This document shows positions 1 through 7,744 of a stretch of DNA of 27,591 bases, in pieces. Position 1 is the stretch's first letter; the number at the start of each line of letters is the position of its first letter. Below the pieces are notes generated by a model that worked only from the letters and a program-made list of their open reading frames with translations, searched no databases and was not told where the DNA came from. The stretch is from an uncultured Flavihumibacter sp. (GTDB lineage Bacteria; Bacteroidota; Bacteroidia; Chitinophagales; Chitinophagaceae): positions 1 through 27,591 of the forward strand of contig CAMLPA010000006.1 in assembly GCA_946481605.1 (NCBI GenBank), written 5' to 3'. Both the position numbers and the translations under genes were made by a program.

Positions 1-128
1 AATGCACCATACTGATCCACTTCAAAGGCAAGTGCAGTGTGAAGAATGGCTCCTACGACGAACTTAAACCTTTGTGCGATGCCATTACCGAGCGCGGCAT
101 CGGCGCTACCGTGGAGGAACTCGTTTAA
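1..128 (+). CDS. clpS: ClpS, ATP-dependent Clp protease adaptor (3' end only)
   Basis: The window opens inside a gene read from position 3 to a TAA at 126-128. The 41 visible residues contain IHFKGKCSVKNGSYDELKPL, which matches the C-terminal half of ClpS (the conserved hhHYKGKCxVKxGxYDxLKP segment). ClpS binds proteins with destabilising N-terminal residues (Leu, Phe, Tyr, Trp) and hands them to ClpA/ClpC-ClpP in the cytoplasm. The stop lies 4 nt before the aat start, so the two genes are almost certainly cotranscribed. That pairing fits the N-end rule, because Aat creates N-degrons that ClpS reads. The N-terminal half is outside the window. Confidence 0.85.
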   Translation, partial: CTILIHFKGKCSVKNGSYDELKPLCDAITERGIGATVEELV

Positions 129-132
129 CCCT

Positions 133-777
133 ATGCCCATCTTCGCACTCGATCAGCAACTTTTATTCCCACCGGTACACCTCGCCGAACCCGACGGCTT
201 ACTCGCCATGGGCGGCGACCTCAGCGAAGAACGGCTGCTTCTCGCCTACCGCAACGGCATCTTCCCCTGGTACGAAGGCGACACTCCGCTCTGGTGGAGT
301 CCCGACCCGCGCTTTGTGCTCTTCCCCCATGAACTGAAGGTTTCCAAAAGCATGCGGAGCCTACTCCGCCAACAGAAATTTGATTTCACCATCAACAAGG
401 CTTTCCCCGAAGTGATCCGTGCCTGCCGGAAAACCCCGCGTCCCGGCTACGATGGCACCTGGATCAACGATGAGGTGGAGCGCTCCTACACGCGGCTTCA
501 CCTGAAAGGATATGCGCATTCCGCCGAAGCCTGGGAGAACGGTGAACTGGTAGGTGGCCTTTACGGCATAAGGATGGGATCTTTCTTCTTCGGAGAGAGT
601 ATGTTCTCGCGACAGAGCAATGCCAGCAAATACGCGTTCATCCTATACGTGCAGCAACTGGCTTCGGAAGGTGTTTCTCTGATCGATTGCCAGGTATATA
701 CGGAACACCTCGAAAGCCTTGGGGCGAGGATGATGCCGCGGGCGGAATTTGTTGGGATGCTGGCAAGGGGGGGGTGA
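133..777 (+). CDS. aat: Leucyl/phenylalanyl-tRNA--protein transferase
   Basis: Aat transfers Leu or Phe from aminoacyl-tRNA to the N-terminus of proteins that start with Lys or Arg, making them ClpS/Clp substrates. The 214-residue product carries the family blocks in order: GLLAMGGDLS near residue 25, GIFPWY near 43, WWSPDPR near 55, a TWI segment, LVGGLYG followed by GESMFS, and DCQVYTEHLESLGA close to the end. I chose ATG 133, giving MPIFALDQQ, because the open frame to its left (from 46) overlaps clpS and has no family similarity. The length is slightly short of the usual 220-250. The last codons sit in a run of eight G (767-774) just before TGA, so the C-terminus is exposed to slippage. 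It is coupled to clpS. Confidence 0.93.
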   Translation: MPIFALDQQLLFPPVHLAEPDGLLAMGGDLSEERLLLAYRNGIFPWYEGDTPLWWSPDPRFVLFPHELKVSKSMRSLLRQQKFDFTINKAFPEVIRACRKTPRPGYDGTWINDEVERSYTRLHLKGYAHSAEAWENGELVGGLYGIRMGSFFFGESMFSRQSNASKYAFILYVQQLASEGVSLIDCQVYTEHLESLGARMMPRAEFVGMLARGG

Positions 778-781
778 TTTT

Positions 782-839
782 TTTCACGCAACTGCTTTGT
801 GCTTCGCACTGCGCAGCGCAATGGAGCAAGGACGCAAGG
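782..839 (+). repeat. cgcaa-rich intergenic repeat, copy A
   Basis: This is the outer left copy of a four-copy repeat in the aat-mutS gap. It starts tttcacgcaa and ends ggacgcaagg, and is the imperfect inverse of copy D (1141-1191); about 8 extra bases in the middle break the match. Short repeats built from cgcaa/gcaaag units are common between genes in Bacteroidota. No protein signal is seen here. Confidence 0.7.
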
Positions 840-910
840 AGTGGCTGTGTTTTTGGGGAAGGCTTTTGTTTAGGCTTGGGGGTAGAGGACCGTTTTCAGT
901 TAAGGATATT

Positions 911-951
911 TTCTCGCAATTGCTTCGTACCTCGCAACGCAAAGGCGCAAC
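911..951 (+). repeat. cgcaa-rich intergenic repeat, copy B
   Basis: This copy reads in the same direction as copy A. It shares cgcaattgcttcgt and ctcgcaacgcaa with the inverse of copy D, so B and D are the closest pair in primary sequence. It ends in aaggcgcaacg, which also resembles the inverse of copy C. Confidence 0.7.
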
Positions 952-1067
952 GTTAGACGCTGATTTACTAGGCTTCTGATAATAGCAATTAACTGTTTGT
1001 AAAAAAGATTGATAAAGAAATAGTCAACTACTTCCCTGCATAATAATCAGCCTTCCTGGATAGAAAA

Positions 1068-1098
1068 GCCCTTTGCGCCTTTGCGCCGTTGCGAGCAA
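1068..1098 (-). repeat. cgcaa-rich intergenic repeat, copy C (inverted)
   Basis: Reading the minus strand gives gctcgcaacggcgcaaagg, matching the right part of copy B. It forms the inner pair with B; about 116 bp of AT-rich sequence without any open frame or visible signal separates them (952-1067). Confidence 0.65.
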
Positions 1099-1140
1099 TA
1101 AAATTCTCCCATTTAAAACCCTTCTGCTAACCCGCTTAAG

Positions 1141-1191
1141 CCTTGCGTCCTTGCTCCCTTGCGTTGCGAGACACGAAGCAATTGCGTGAAA
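1141..1191 (-). repeat. cgcaa-rich intergenic repeat, copy D (inverted)
   Basis: On the minus strand it reads tttcacgcaattgcttcgtg and ends ggacgcaagg, the same ends as copy A, so A and D bracket the whole 410-bp intergenic region. Its right end supplies the TTG of the proposed mutS promoter. Confidence 0.7.
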
Positions 1192-1214
1192 TTACCCCGA
1201 AAACACTAAATTTG
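1182..1214 (+). promoter_or_regulatory. Candidate mutS promoter
   Basis: TTG at 1182-1184 is followed after 22 nt by TAAATTTG at 1207-1214, a match to the Bacteroidota -33/-7 pattern with spacing one base longer than usual. Transcription would start near 1219, leaving a leader of roughly 15 nt. The -33 part lies inside repeat copy D. Confidence 0.5.
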
Positions 1215-1235
1215 CCCCTCTCCAAAAAACGATCC

Positions 1236-3839
1236 ATGGCAAAGAACCCGGCAGAAACTCCCTTAATGCAACAACACAACGCCATTAAGGCGCGTTACCC
1301 GGATGCTGTGCTGCTTTTCCGCGTGGGCGACTTCTACGAAACCTTCGGCCAGGATGCCATCATCGCCTCGCAAGTGCTGGGCATCACCCTCACCAAACGC
1401 AACAACGGCGCGGCTTTCTCATCGGAACTCGCTGGATTCCCCCACCATTCTCTGGATACCTACCTGCACAAACTGGTGAAAGCCGGACACCGCGTGGCCA
1501 TCTGCGATCAACTGGAAGACCCCAAACAAGCCAAAGGCATCGTTAAAAGAGGCGTTACAGAATTGGTAACACCCGGCGTGGCCACCAGCGACAAATTACT
1601 GGAACACAACAGCAACAACTTCCTCGGCGGCGTACACATCGGTGAAGATGCCTGCGGCATCGCCCTGCTGGATATTTCCACAGGAGAATTCTTCGCAGCA
1701 GAAGGCAACCAGGAATACATTGATAAGTTACTGCAGAGCCTGCGTCCCGCAGAAGTGGTGTACCAGCGCAACAAACAGAAGCTGTTCCGCGAACAGTTCG
1801 GAGCCCGCTTCTATACTTATACACTGGACGAATGGATATTCCAGGAAACCTACGCCCGTGAGACCTTGCTGAAGCATTTCCAAACCCATTCCCTGAAAGG
1901 CTTCGGTATCGAACAAATGCCCGCAGCCATCATCGCCGCAGGCGCTGTAATGCATTATCTCCGGGATACGGAACACCCCAACCTGCAACATGTCAGCGCC
2001 ATACAACGCATTGAAAGGGAAGACTTCCTCTGGATGGACAGGTTCACCATCCGCAACCTGGAACTGCTTTCCAGCGGAATGGAGAACGGGAATACCCTGC
2101 TCAAAGTACTGGACCATACGCAAAGCCCAATGGGCGCGCGTTTGCTGAAAAGATGGATGGTACTGCCCCTGAAAGATCCCATTGCGATTGAAGAAAGACT
2201 GGATGCGGTGGAACACCTGCTGCTGCACCCTGATCTTCTAAAGAACATCACACAACCTATTCACCAGGCAGGAGATGTGGAACGCCTCGTGAGTAAGATT
2301 CCCTTAAAAAAAATCAATCCACGCGAAGTATTGCAGATCGCACGCGGCCTTCAGCAGGTAAAGCTTTGCAAGGAGTTCGCATCCGCAACCGACAATGGTT
2401 GTTTGCAAAAGCTTGCCGGAAAACTCGATCCATGTACCGGCATCATGGAGCAGATTGTACATACCCTTCAGGAGAATCCCCCCGTACAAACAGCAAAAGG
2501 AGGCGTGATTGCTCCGGGTATTAACGCTGAACTGGATGAGTTGCGCAACATCGCCACTACCGGAAAGGATTACCTGGTGCAGTTGCAACAGAAAGAAAGT
2601 GAAATCACCGGCATCCCATCACTCAAAATAGGATTCAACAATGTTTTCGGTTACTACCTGGAAGTAACCAATACCAATAAACACAAGGTTCCTGAAACCT
2701 GGATCCGCAAACAAACACTCGCGAATGCGGAACGCTATATTACGCCGGAACTGAAGTCTTACGAAGAAAAGATTACAGGTGCCGAAGAAAAGATATTGTC
2801 TATTGAACAACAGTTGTTCGACCAGTTGCTGTTTGAACTACAGGAATATATCGCGCCCATCCAGGTGAATGCGCAGGTGCTCGCACAACTTGATTGTCTA
2901 TGCTGTTTTGCCCACAACGCGCTTCAGTTCAATTATAAAAGGCCGCAGATTCATCCCGGCGACGAGCTCTTCATCAAAGAAGGAAGGCATCCAGTGATTG
3001 AACGCAACCTACCCCCGGGAGAACCGTATATCGCCAATGATATTGTGCTGAACGGAAGTTCTCAGCAGATCATCATTCTCACCGGTCCCAACATGAGTGG
3101 TAAGAGCGCCATCCTGCGCCAGACCGCTCTCATTACGCTGATGGCCCACATGGGAAGTTTCGTACCGGCAGATGAAGCACGCATACCCATCACCGATAAA
3201 ATTTTTACCCGCGTCGGCGCTTCCGATAACCTCAGTGGCGGCGAAAGTACCTTCATGGTGGAAATGAATGAAACAGCGTCCATCATCAACAACATCACCT
3301 CAAAAAGCCTGGTGCTGCTCGATGAGATCGGAAGGGGTACCTCCACCTACGATGGCATCTCGATCGCATGGAGTATTGTGGAATACCTGCACCATTTCAC
3401 GGCTTTCAAACCGAAGACACTCTTCGCGACACATTACCATGAACTTAATGAACTGGAGCACAAACTGGATGGGGTGAAAAACTACCATGTCACCAACAAA
3501 GAATCGGGTAATAAGATCATCTTCCTTCGGAAACTCGCGCCTGGCGGCAGTACCCACAGTTTCGGTATACACGTGGCCAAAATGGCGGGCATGCCCCCTG
3601 CCCTGCTGAACCGCTCCAACGAAATACTCGCGGAACTGGAAATGAAACATGGCGATGCCCCAAATACGGAAGCGCTGCAAAAAGCAAGCGCGCCCAAAGT
3701 GCAACTGAGTATTTTTGACGCCCACTCTGAAACGTTCGACCAGATCAGGAAAACACTGGACAACCTTGACATCAACCGGCTTACGCCTGTGGAGGCCCTG
3801 CTGAAACTGCAGGAAATAAAGCAGATGGTGAAGGCGTAA
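1236..3839 (+). CDS. mutS: DNA mismatch repair protein MutS
   Basis: MutS recognises mismatches and small loops and, with MutL, starts strand repair. The 867-residue product has the N-terminal mismatch-reading loop GDFYETF (Phe-x-Glu), a Walker A GPNMSGKS at residues 617-624, LLDEIGRGTSTYDG with the Walker B Asp-Glu at 696-697, and THYHEL in the H-loop. Near the C-terminus QLSIF (823-827) resembles a beta-clamp binding motif. The start at ATG 1236 (MAKNPAETPLMQQ) is preferred; the frame stays open back to 1143, but that stretch is repeat DNA without family similarity. The length is normal for MutS. The gene appears to be transcribed alone from the promoter above. Confidence in function is very high; the clamp motif is inferred from its consensus. 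Confidence 0.97.
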   Translation: MAKNPAETPLMQQHNAIKARYPDAVLLFRVGDFYETFGQDAIIASQVLGITLTKRNNGAAFSSELAGFPHHSLDTYLHKLVKAGHRVAICDQLEDPKQAKGIVKRGVTELVTPGVATSDKLLEHNSNNFLGGVHIGEDACGIALLDISTGEFFAAEGNQEYIDKLLQSLRPAEVVYQRNKQKLFREQFGARFYTYTLDEWIFQETYARETLLKHFQTHSLKGFGIEQMPAAIIAAGAVMHYLRDTEHPNLQHVSAIQRIEREDFLWMDRFTIRNLELLSSGMENGNTLLKVLDHTQSPMGARLLKRWMVLPLKDPIAIEERLDAVEHLLLHPDLLKNITQPIHQAGDVERLVSKIPLKKINPREVLQIARGLQQVKLCKEFASATDNGCLQKLAGKLDPCTGIMEQIVHTLQENPPVQTAKGGVIAPGINAELDELRNIATTGKDYLVQLQQKESEITGIPSLKIGFNNVFGYYLEVTNTNKHKVPETWIRKQTLANAERYITPELKSYEEKITGAEEKILSIEQQLFDQLLFELQEYIAPIQVNAQVLAQLDCLCCFAHNALQFNYKRPQIHPGDELFIKEGRHPVIERNLPPGEPYIANDIVLNGSSQQIIILTGPNMSGKSAILRQTALITLMAHMGSFVPADEARIPITDKIFTRVGASDNLSGGESTFMVEMNETASIINNITSKSLVLLDEIGRGTSTYDGISIAWSIVEYLHHFTAFKPKTLFATHYHELNELEHKLDGVKNYHVTNKESGNKIIFLRKLAPGGSTHSFGIHVAKMAGMPPALLNRSNEILAELEMKHGDAPNTEALQKASAPKVQLSIFDAHSETFDQIRKTLDNLDINRLTPVEALLKLQEIKQMVKA

Positions 3840-3867
3840 CGGTAACGTGCATTTGTGCGCGGAAAGT

Positions 3868-3888
3868 AGTAACTTCAACGAGGTTACT
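3868..3888. promoter_or_regulatory. Dyad upstream of the AraC-family regulator gene
   Basis: AGTAACTTC, a 3-nt centre (AAC) and GAGGTTACT form a 21-bp dyad with one G-U type mismatch, ending 16 nt before the regulator start. Two further GTAAC copies lie upstream at 3836-3840 and 3842-3846. No T tract follows, so it does not look like a terminator. An operator for the adjacent regulator or an mRNA hairpin are both possible. Confidence 0.4.
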
Positions 3889-3904
3889 GAAAACGCTTAC
3901 CCGG

Positions 3905-4894
3905 ATGAAATACGAATTTGAACTACACAACTTCAACGATTGGGTTGCAGGCCTTGCTGCTGTCTTCGGCGCTCCGGTGGAAAAAGGGCTGATGCACCTC
4001 CCTGAAAAATACGGAGAAGGTTATGTACTTGCCGGTCCCATCAACGGAGACATGTCGTATATCATCCAGCATTTCACCCTCAACGATGCACTTACACTTT
4101 CCCGCAAGAAAACCGATCCGTATTCCCTCACGCTTTTCTTCAACCAGGTACAGGTAAAGGATTTTATCGAGATAAAAACTGGCACCGACCGTATTTACGA
4201 CGAAGCGCGTTTCAGAAGCAATATTTTTCTTTCCTCCACGAACTACGACCTCGACATTACGTTCTCTCCCGGCACGCAGGTGCGGCGCGTTGGCATTTGT
4301 TTCAATGATAAAATGCTGGCTCGGTACATCGGCAAAGACATTCTTTTTGACCTCTTCCTTTATACGGGTCAGCAACTCAACAATGTGAACCGGGAACTGA
4401 TTACCATGGAATACAAGGCTTTCCTGGAAGACATTTTCAGTACCGATCCCCGGACACCATTGAGCAAACTAATCCTGCACAACAGGATATTATTGCTGGT
4501 AGAAACTTTCTTCCAGTCGTTCATTGAAAAGATGGAGCAAGACAAAGGCCTTCCCCGCAAACTGAAGGAACACGACCTGCATGGGCTTCAGACGGTGGAA
4601 CAACTGCTGAGTAATCCCGAAACTGAAAAATTCCCTTCCATAGAAAATCTTTCCAAAGCGGCCATGATGAGTACCACCAAACTCAAGAACCGTTTCAAAG
4701 AGGTGTATGGAATGAAACTGTATGAATTTTACAACAGGAACCGGCTGCGCGAAGCGCGTCGATTAATTGAGTCCGGACAATATTCCATCAAAGAGGCCGG
4801 GTACAGGATCGGCTTCACCAACCTGAGCAATTTCTCCAAGGCTTTCAGGAAAGAATTTGGTTTCCTCCCCAGCGCACTACGGGAAAACCACTAA
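3905..4894 (+). CDS. AraC-family transcriptional regulator
   Basis: The 329-residue protein ends in a two-HTH AraC/XylS DNA-binding domain. The first HTH is around residues 245-270 (SIENLSKAAMMSTTKLKNRF) and the second around 288-325 (SIKEAGYRIGFTNLSNFSKA then FRKEFGFLPSALRE). The N-terminal 220 residues show no cupin or other domain I can name, although the segment is continuous and well coded. There is no membrane segment. It sits alone between mutS and the convergent amylase gene, so its targets cannot be read from context; the GTAAC dyad before it suggests autoregulation. ATG 3905 is the first sensible start after mutS. Family assignment is secure, while ligand and regulon are unknown. 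Confidence 0.88.
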   Translation: MKYEFELHNFNDWVAGLAAVFGAPVEKGLMHLPEKYGEGYVLAGPINGDMSYIIQHFTLNDALTLSRKKTDPYSLTLFFNQVQVKDFIEIKTGTDRIYDEARFRSNIFLSSTNYDLDITFSPGTQVRRVGICFNDKMLARYIGKDILFDLFLYTGQQLNNVNRELITMEYKAFLEDIFSTDPRTPLSKLILHNRILLLVETFFQSFIEKMEQDKGLPRKLKEHDLHGLQTVEQLLSNPETEKFPSIENLSKAAMMSTTKLKNRFKEVYGMKLYEFYNRNRLREARRLIESGQYSIKEAGYRIGFTNLSNFSKAFRKEFGFLPSALRENH

Positions 4895-4978
4895 CATCAG
4901 GTGTAAACTCTTATTTTATTAAAGCCTTCTTGGTTATCGGTTTGCCTTCAGGAGGTATGCAACCGGTTACGAACCATT

Positions 4979-4986
4979 TATATTTG
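4979..4986 (+). promoter_or_regulatory. Isolated -7 like element TATATTTG
   Basis: This matches TAnnTTTG exactly but no TTTG sits at the normal -33 distance. It lies in the 243-bp gap between the araC-type gene and the amylase gene, about 110 nt before a strong terminator. No coding frame longer than about 12 codons follows. It may be chance or the start of a short RNA. Confidence 0.2.
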
Positions 4987-5098
4987 TATTGTTAAGGTTA
5001 ATGGTCATTTAGTATTAATCCATACCCCCCTGTTTTCCTGAACCGTCCGAAATCCAACATCCGTAGAAGAACCGTCCCTGAACATTGAAAACGTTCAT

Positions 5099-5131
5099 AA
5101 AGAGCCGGGCTGAATAAGTCCGGCTCTTTTG
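5099..5131. terminator. Bidirectional intrinsic terminator between convergent genes
   Basis: AAAGAGCCGG (5099-5108) and CCGGCTCTTT (5120-5129) form a perfect 10-bp stem around an 11-nt loop. T residues follow on the plus strand, and the A-rich left flank gives T residues on the minus strand. It lies between the AraC-type gene and the alpha-amylase, which point toward each other, and can stop transcripts from both. Confidence 0.85.
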
Positions 5132-5137
5132 TTTACC

Positions 5138-6496
5138 CTATTTATTTTCCAGCACCAGGTATTGCCAGCCCGCAAGGTTCAGTGTGGTACCTTGTTTCAA
5201 CTCGTAACCGGTTGCACTGAAAACATCCGTGAATTGCCCGTTCAGGCTACTGTCTTCCGGAATGAAGAGCTGGGTATCCGCTGTGAAGTTCAGGATCACC
5301 ACCAGTTTGTCTTTTTTATTTTCCCGCACGAATGCGAATATCGAAGGATTGGAGGAAGGTATTCTTCTGAAAGTAGCGCCTTCGGCAAAAACAGGATTCG
5401 ATTTACGGAGCGAAAGCAGTTTCTGGTAGAACGGCGCTTTCTCAAAGGTTCCCCACTGAATGGGATCGCGTGTGAAGAACTTCAGCCTTTTCGCGTTGGC
5501 GGATTCCTGTCCGCTGTAAATCAGGGGAATACTTTTATCCATAGTCTGGGTAAATACCGCGAAGGTTTCTGCCCCTGCACCCATTCTTTCGAATTCGGTG
5601 CCGTTCCAACTGTTTTCGTCGTGGTTGGACGTGAAGTACATCCGGAGTGCGTCCGGTGGAAAACGGGATTGGTTTTCCAGTAAAATACTGTCCAGTTGGA
5701 CGGTGTTTTTCTTCCCTGCGGCAATATCGTTCAGGATATGGAACACGGACCAGGTGTAGCTGGCATCGAACCCGGCCTCATGCAGGGCAGGCTTTTCACC
5801 TTCGGCCAGCATAAAAATCTGTTTGGTCTTGCGGAGTTCGGGAATGGCCTGTGCCCAGAAATCAACGGGCACTTCTTCCGCGATATCACAGCGGAATCCG
5901 TCGATACCGTAGGTTTCGAGCCACCAGTTCATCGCCGCGATCATGCTGTCGCGGAGAACGGGATTTTCATAATTCAATTCACGGGTATCCGTCCAGTCTG
6001 CATTGGGAGGAAGAATGGTTCCTGCACTGTCGCGCATATAAAAATCCGGGTGCGCTTTTATCCAGGGATGGTCGGGAGCTGTATGGTTGGCTACCCAGTC
6101 AACGATCACTTTAAACCCGGCTTCGTGGGCCTTTTTCACGAGGTTCTTCCAGTCATTTTCTGTTCCAAATTCCGGGCTTACCGCCTTGTAATCCTGGACC
6201 GCGTAATAACTGCCAAGATCACCGGGATTCATTTTCCGACCTTCTACCCCGATGGGTGTAACGGGCATGAACCACAGTATTTCAACCCCCATTTCTTTTA
6301 GTCGGGGCAACTGCGCAGCAAAAGCGTTAAAAGAACCTTCAGGGCTGTATTGCCGCAGGTTCACTTCGTAAATATTACTTTGGTTGAGCCAGGGTGCGCG
6401 TCCCTCCGGCACTTTTTCTTCCGGTTTTCCGGCAGGGCCATTACAGGCAAGCACACAGCAGAGTGCTGCCATCGTTAGCATGGAGTAATTCATCAT
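5138..6496 (-). CDS. GH13 alpha-amylase family lipoprotein
   Basis: This 452-residue enzyme has the four GH13 regions: DWVANH at 133-138; GFRCD with the nucleophile Asp204; the acid/base Glu in MLAEGE (Glu232 most likely); and SNHDEN with Asp293. It should hydrolyse or rearrange alpha-glucans such as maltodextrins. The N-terminus (MMNYSMLTMAALCCVLACNG) is a lipoprotein signal peptide with a VLAC lipobox, so Cys18 would be lipidated and the enzyme placed in the periplasm or on the outer membrane. The C-terminal 80 residues look like the usual beta domain (VILNFT). The length is that of a compact single-domain GH13. It stands alone, without SusCD-type genes in view, and diverges from the dioxygenase gene. 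Exact substrate is unknown. Confidence 0.9.
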   Translation of the reverse strand: MMNYSMLTMAALCCVLACNGPAGKPEEKVPEGRAPWLNQSNIYEVNLRQYSPEGSFNAFAAQLPRLKEMGVEILWFMPVTPIGVEGRKMNPGDLGSYYAVQDYKAVSPEFGTENDWKNLVKKAHEAGFKVIVDWVANHTAPDHPWIKAHPDFYMRDSAGTILPPNADWTDTRELNYENPVLRDSMIAAMNWWLETYGIDGFRCDIAEEVPVDFWAQAIPELRKTKQIFMLAEGEKPALHEAGFDASYTWSVFHILNDIAAGKKNTVQLDSILLENQSRFPPDALRMYFTSNHDENSWNGTEFERMGAGAETFAVFTQTMDKSIPLIYSGQESANAKRLKFFTRDPIQWGTFEKAPFYQKLLSLRKSNPVFAEGATFRRIPSSNPSIFAFVRENKKDKLVVILNFTADTQLFIPEDSSLNGQFTDVFSATGYELKQGTTLNLAGWQYLVLENK

Positions 6497-6509
6497 TTAC
6501 AGGTTTGCG

Positions 6510-6543
6510 TAAAATTATGGATTTTGAATGTTGGATGAGCAAA
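6510..6543 (-). promoter_or_regulatory. Candidate promoter of the alpha-amylase gene
   Basis: On the minus strand TTTG (6543-6540) is followed after 22 nt by TAATTTTA (6517-6510), one base off TAnnTTTG. It lies 14-47 nt upstream of the start codon. The left arm of the dyad described next falls in its spacer. Confidence 0.4.
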
Positions 6544-6562
6544 CCGGGGACTTCATCCAACA
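6529..6562. promoter_or_regulatory. Perfect 10-bp-arm dyad in the divergent amylase/dioxygenase region
   Basis: TGTTGGATGA (6529-6538) and TCATCCAACA (6553-6562) are exact inverse copies separated by 14 nt. The left arm lies between the -33 and -7 elements of the amylase promoter. This fits a repressor site or an mRNA hairpin; no T tract follows, so a terminator is unlikely. Confidence 0.45.
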
Positions 6563-6618
6563 GCGGGCTTTCAGAAAGAAAATTATCCTAAATTCCGGCC
6601 GAAAAATACCAACTCCCC

Positions 6619-7713
6619 ATGCAACAGAACGCCATGTACTACGGAACTTATCTTCATCTCGATAAAATACTGGACAGCCAGCACCCTGTCAGCTTTGAAG
6701 CAGGACAGGAACCAGCGCACGACGAGATGCTCTTTATCGTGATCCACCAGGCCTACGAACTCTGGTTCAAACAGATACTTTTCGAAATGGACTATATCCT
6801 CTCCATTTTCAGAAAAGAAAAGATAGAAGACCATTCCGAAGACCTGAACCTGGTATTTCACCGCATGGAACGCATTCAACGCATACTGGAACTGCTGAAC
6901 CAACAGGTGCACATCCTGGATACGATGACACCACTCGATTTCCTGGATTTCCGTAACCTGCTTACCCCTTCTTCCGGCTTCCAGAGTCTTCAGTTCAGGC
7001 TCATCGAAGCCAGGCTTGGATTACAGATGGAAAAACGCCACCAGTATGATTATTACAAACGCACGAACGAAGGCGGTTTCACCCCACCCGATTACAATGC
7101 CATCAACGAGGCTGAATCAGGAGAAAGCCTGTTGCAACTCATTAACCGCTGGCTCGAAAGGATGCCGTTCTTTGAAGCGGAACACTGGAAATCGTATGAA
7201 TCCAAATACCTCAATAAAGAAAAGAAACATCCTTTCTGGAATGATTACCGGTATATCTACCAGTCTGGCCTAACCGAACATGAAGCGGCCAAGATATACG
7301 ATTTTGATGCCGTCTTCTTCGACCATATTCCCGAAGAAGTGTCTGCGGAGGAAAAAGAGCGTTTACAGACCGCAAGGGCTTCCCTCTCCGCAAAAGCCAT
7401 GCGGGCCGCGCTTTTTATCATGATGTACCGCGATTTCCCCGTGTTTCAGCATTCTTTCCGGATATTGGACGGATTGGTGGACATAGACCATCACCTTGCC
7501 GGCTGGCGGCACAAACATTTCATGATGGTGCGCAGGATGATCGGCATGCGGGTGGGAACCGGCAACACATCTGGCGCGGGTTACCTGCAGGGCGCACTGA
7601 ACAGGCATTATATCTTCCGAGACATTGCGGGATTGTCCACTTTCCTGATCCGCAGAAAAAGCCTGCCAGCGCTGCCTCCGGAACTGATCAGCCGATTGCA
7701 GAACCAATCCTAA
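6619..7713 (+). CDS. Tryptophan 2,3-dioxygenase (heme)
   Basis: The enzyme opens the indole ring of L-tryptophan with O2 to N-formylkynurenine, the first step of the kynurenine route. In the 364-residue product HDEMLFIVIHQAYELWFKQ carries the distal pocket Phe39 and His43, WRHKHFMMVRRMIG holds the likely heme-ligand His300, and GTGNTSG (313-319) matches the substrate carboxylate loop. Assignments of Phe39, His43 and His300 are by analogy with the bacterial TDO structures. The start ATG 6619 (MQQNAMYYGTYL) is the first in frame. No other kynurenine gene (kynU, kynB, nad genes) lies in the window, so whether it serves NAD synthesis or tryptophan breakdown is open. The product is cytoplasmic; no signal peptide is visible. 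Confidence 0.93.
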   Translation: MQQNAMYYGTYLHLDKILDSQHPVSFEAGQEPAHDEMLFIVIHQAYELWFKQILFEMDYILSIFRKEKIEDHSEDLNLVFHRMERIQRILELLNQQVHILDTMTPLDFLDFRNLLTPSSGFQSLQFRLIEARLGLQMEKRHQYDYYKRTNEGGFTPPDYNAINEAESGESLLQLINRWLERMPFFEAEHWKSYESKYLNKEKKHPFWNDYRYIYQSGLTEHEAAKIYDFDAVFFDHIPEEVSAEEKERLQTARASLSAKAMRAALFIMMYRDFPVFQHSFRILDGLVDIDHHLAGWRHKHFMMVRRMIGMRVGTGNTSGAGYLQGALNRHYIFRDIAGLSTFLIRRKSLPALPPELISRLQNQS

Positions 7714-7724
7714 CCTTATCTTTG
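7696..7724 (+). promoter_or_regulatory. Promoter of the oxidoreductase-led operon
   Basis: TTG at 7696-7698, an 18-nt spacer and a perfect TATCTTTG at 7717-7724 give one of the clearest Bacteroidota-type promoters here. The -33 part overlaps the end of the dioxygenase gene. Start of transcription near 7729 leaves a leader of about 16 nt. Confidence 0.65.
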
Positions 7725-7744
7725 TCCATTAAACAGGCGCAAAC

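Noticed and set aside
46..132. Upstream extension of Aat by 29 residues
   Set aside because: It overlaps the clpS reading frame and gives a sequence unlike any Aat N-terminus.
687..979. Two small open frames after aat
   Set aside because: They run through the cgcaa repeats, have no promoter or family features, and Cys/Arg/Gly-rich content as expected from repeats.
781..1191. CRISPR array or insertion sequence
   Set aside because: The repeats are few, imperfect and in opposite orientations with unequal spacing, and no transposase or cas gene is present.
1143..1235. N-terminal extension of MutS by 31 residues
   Set aside because: It is encoded by repeat DNA and by the candidate promoter; MutS similarity begins after ATG 1236.
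5129..6301. Plus-strand open frames of up to 201 codons
   Set aside because: All are antisense to the alpha-amylase gene, whose four GH13 regions and lipoprotein signal are clear.
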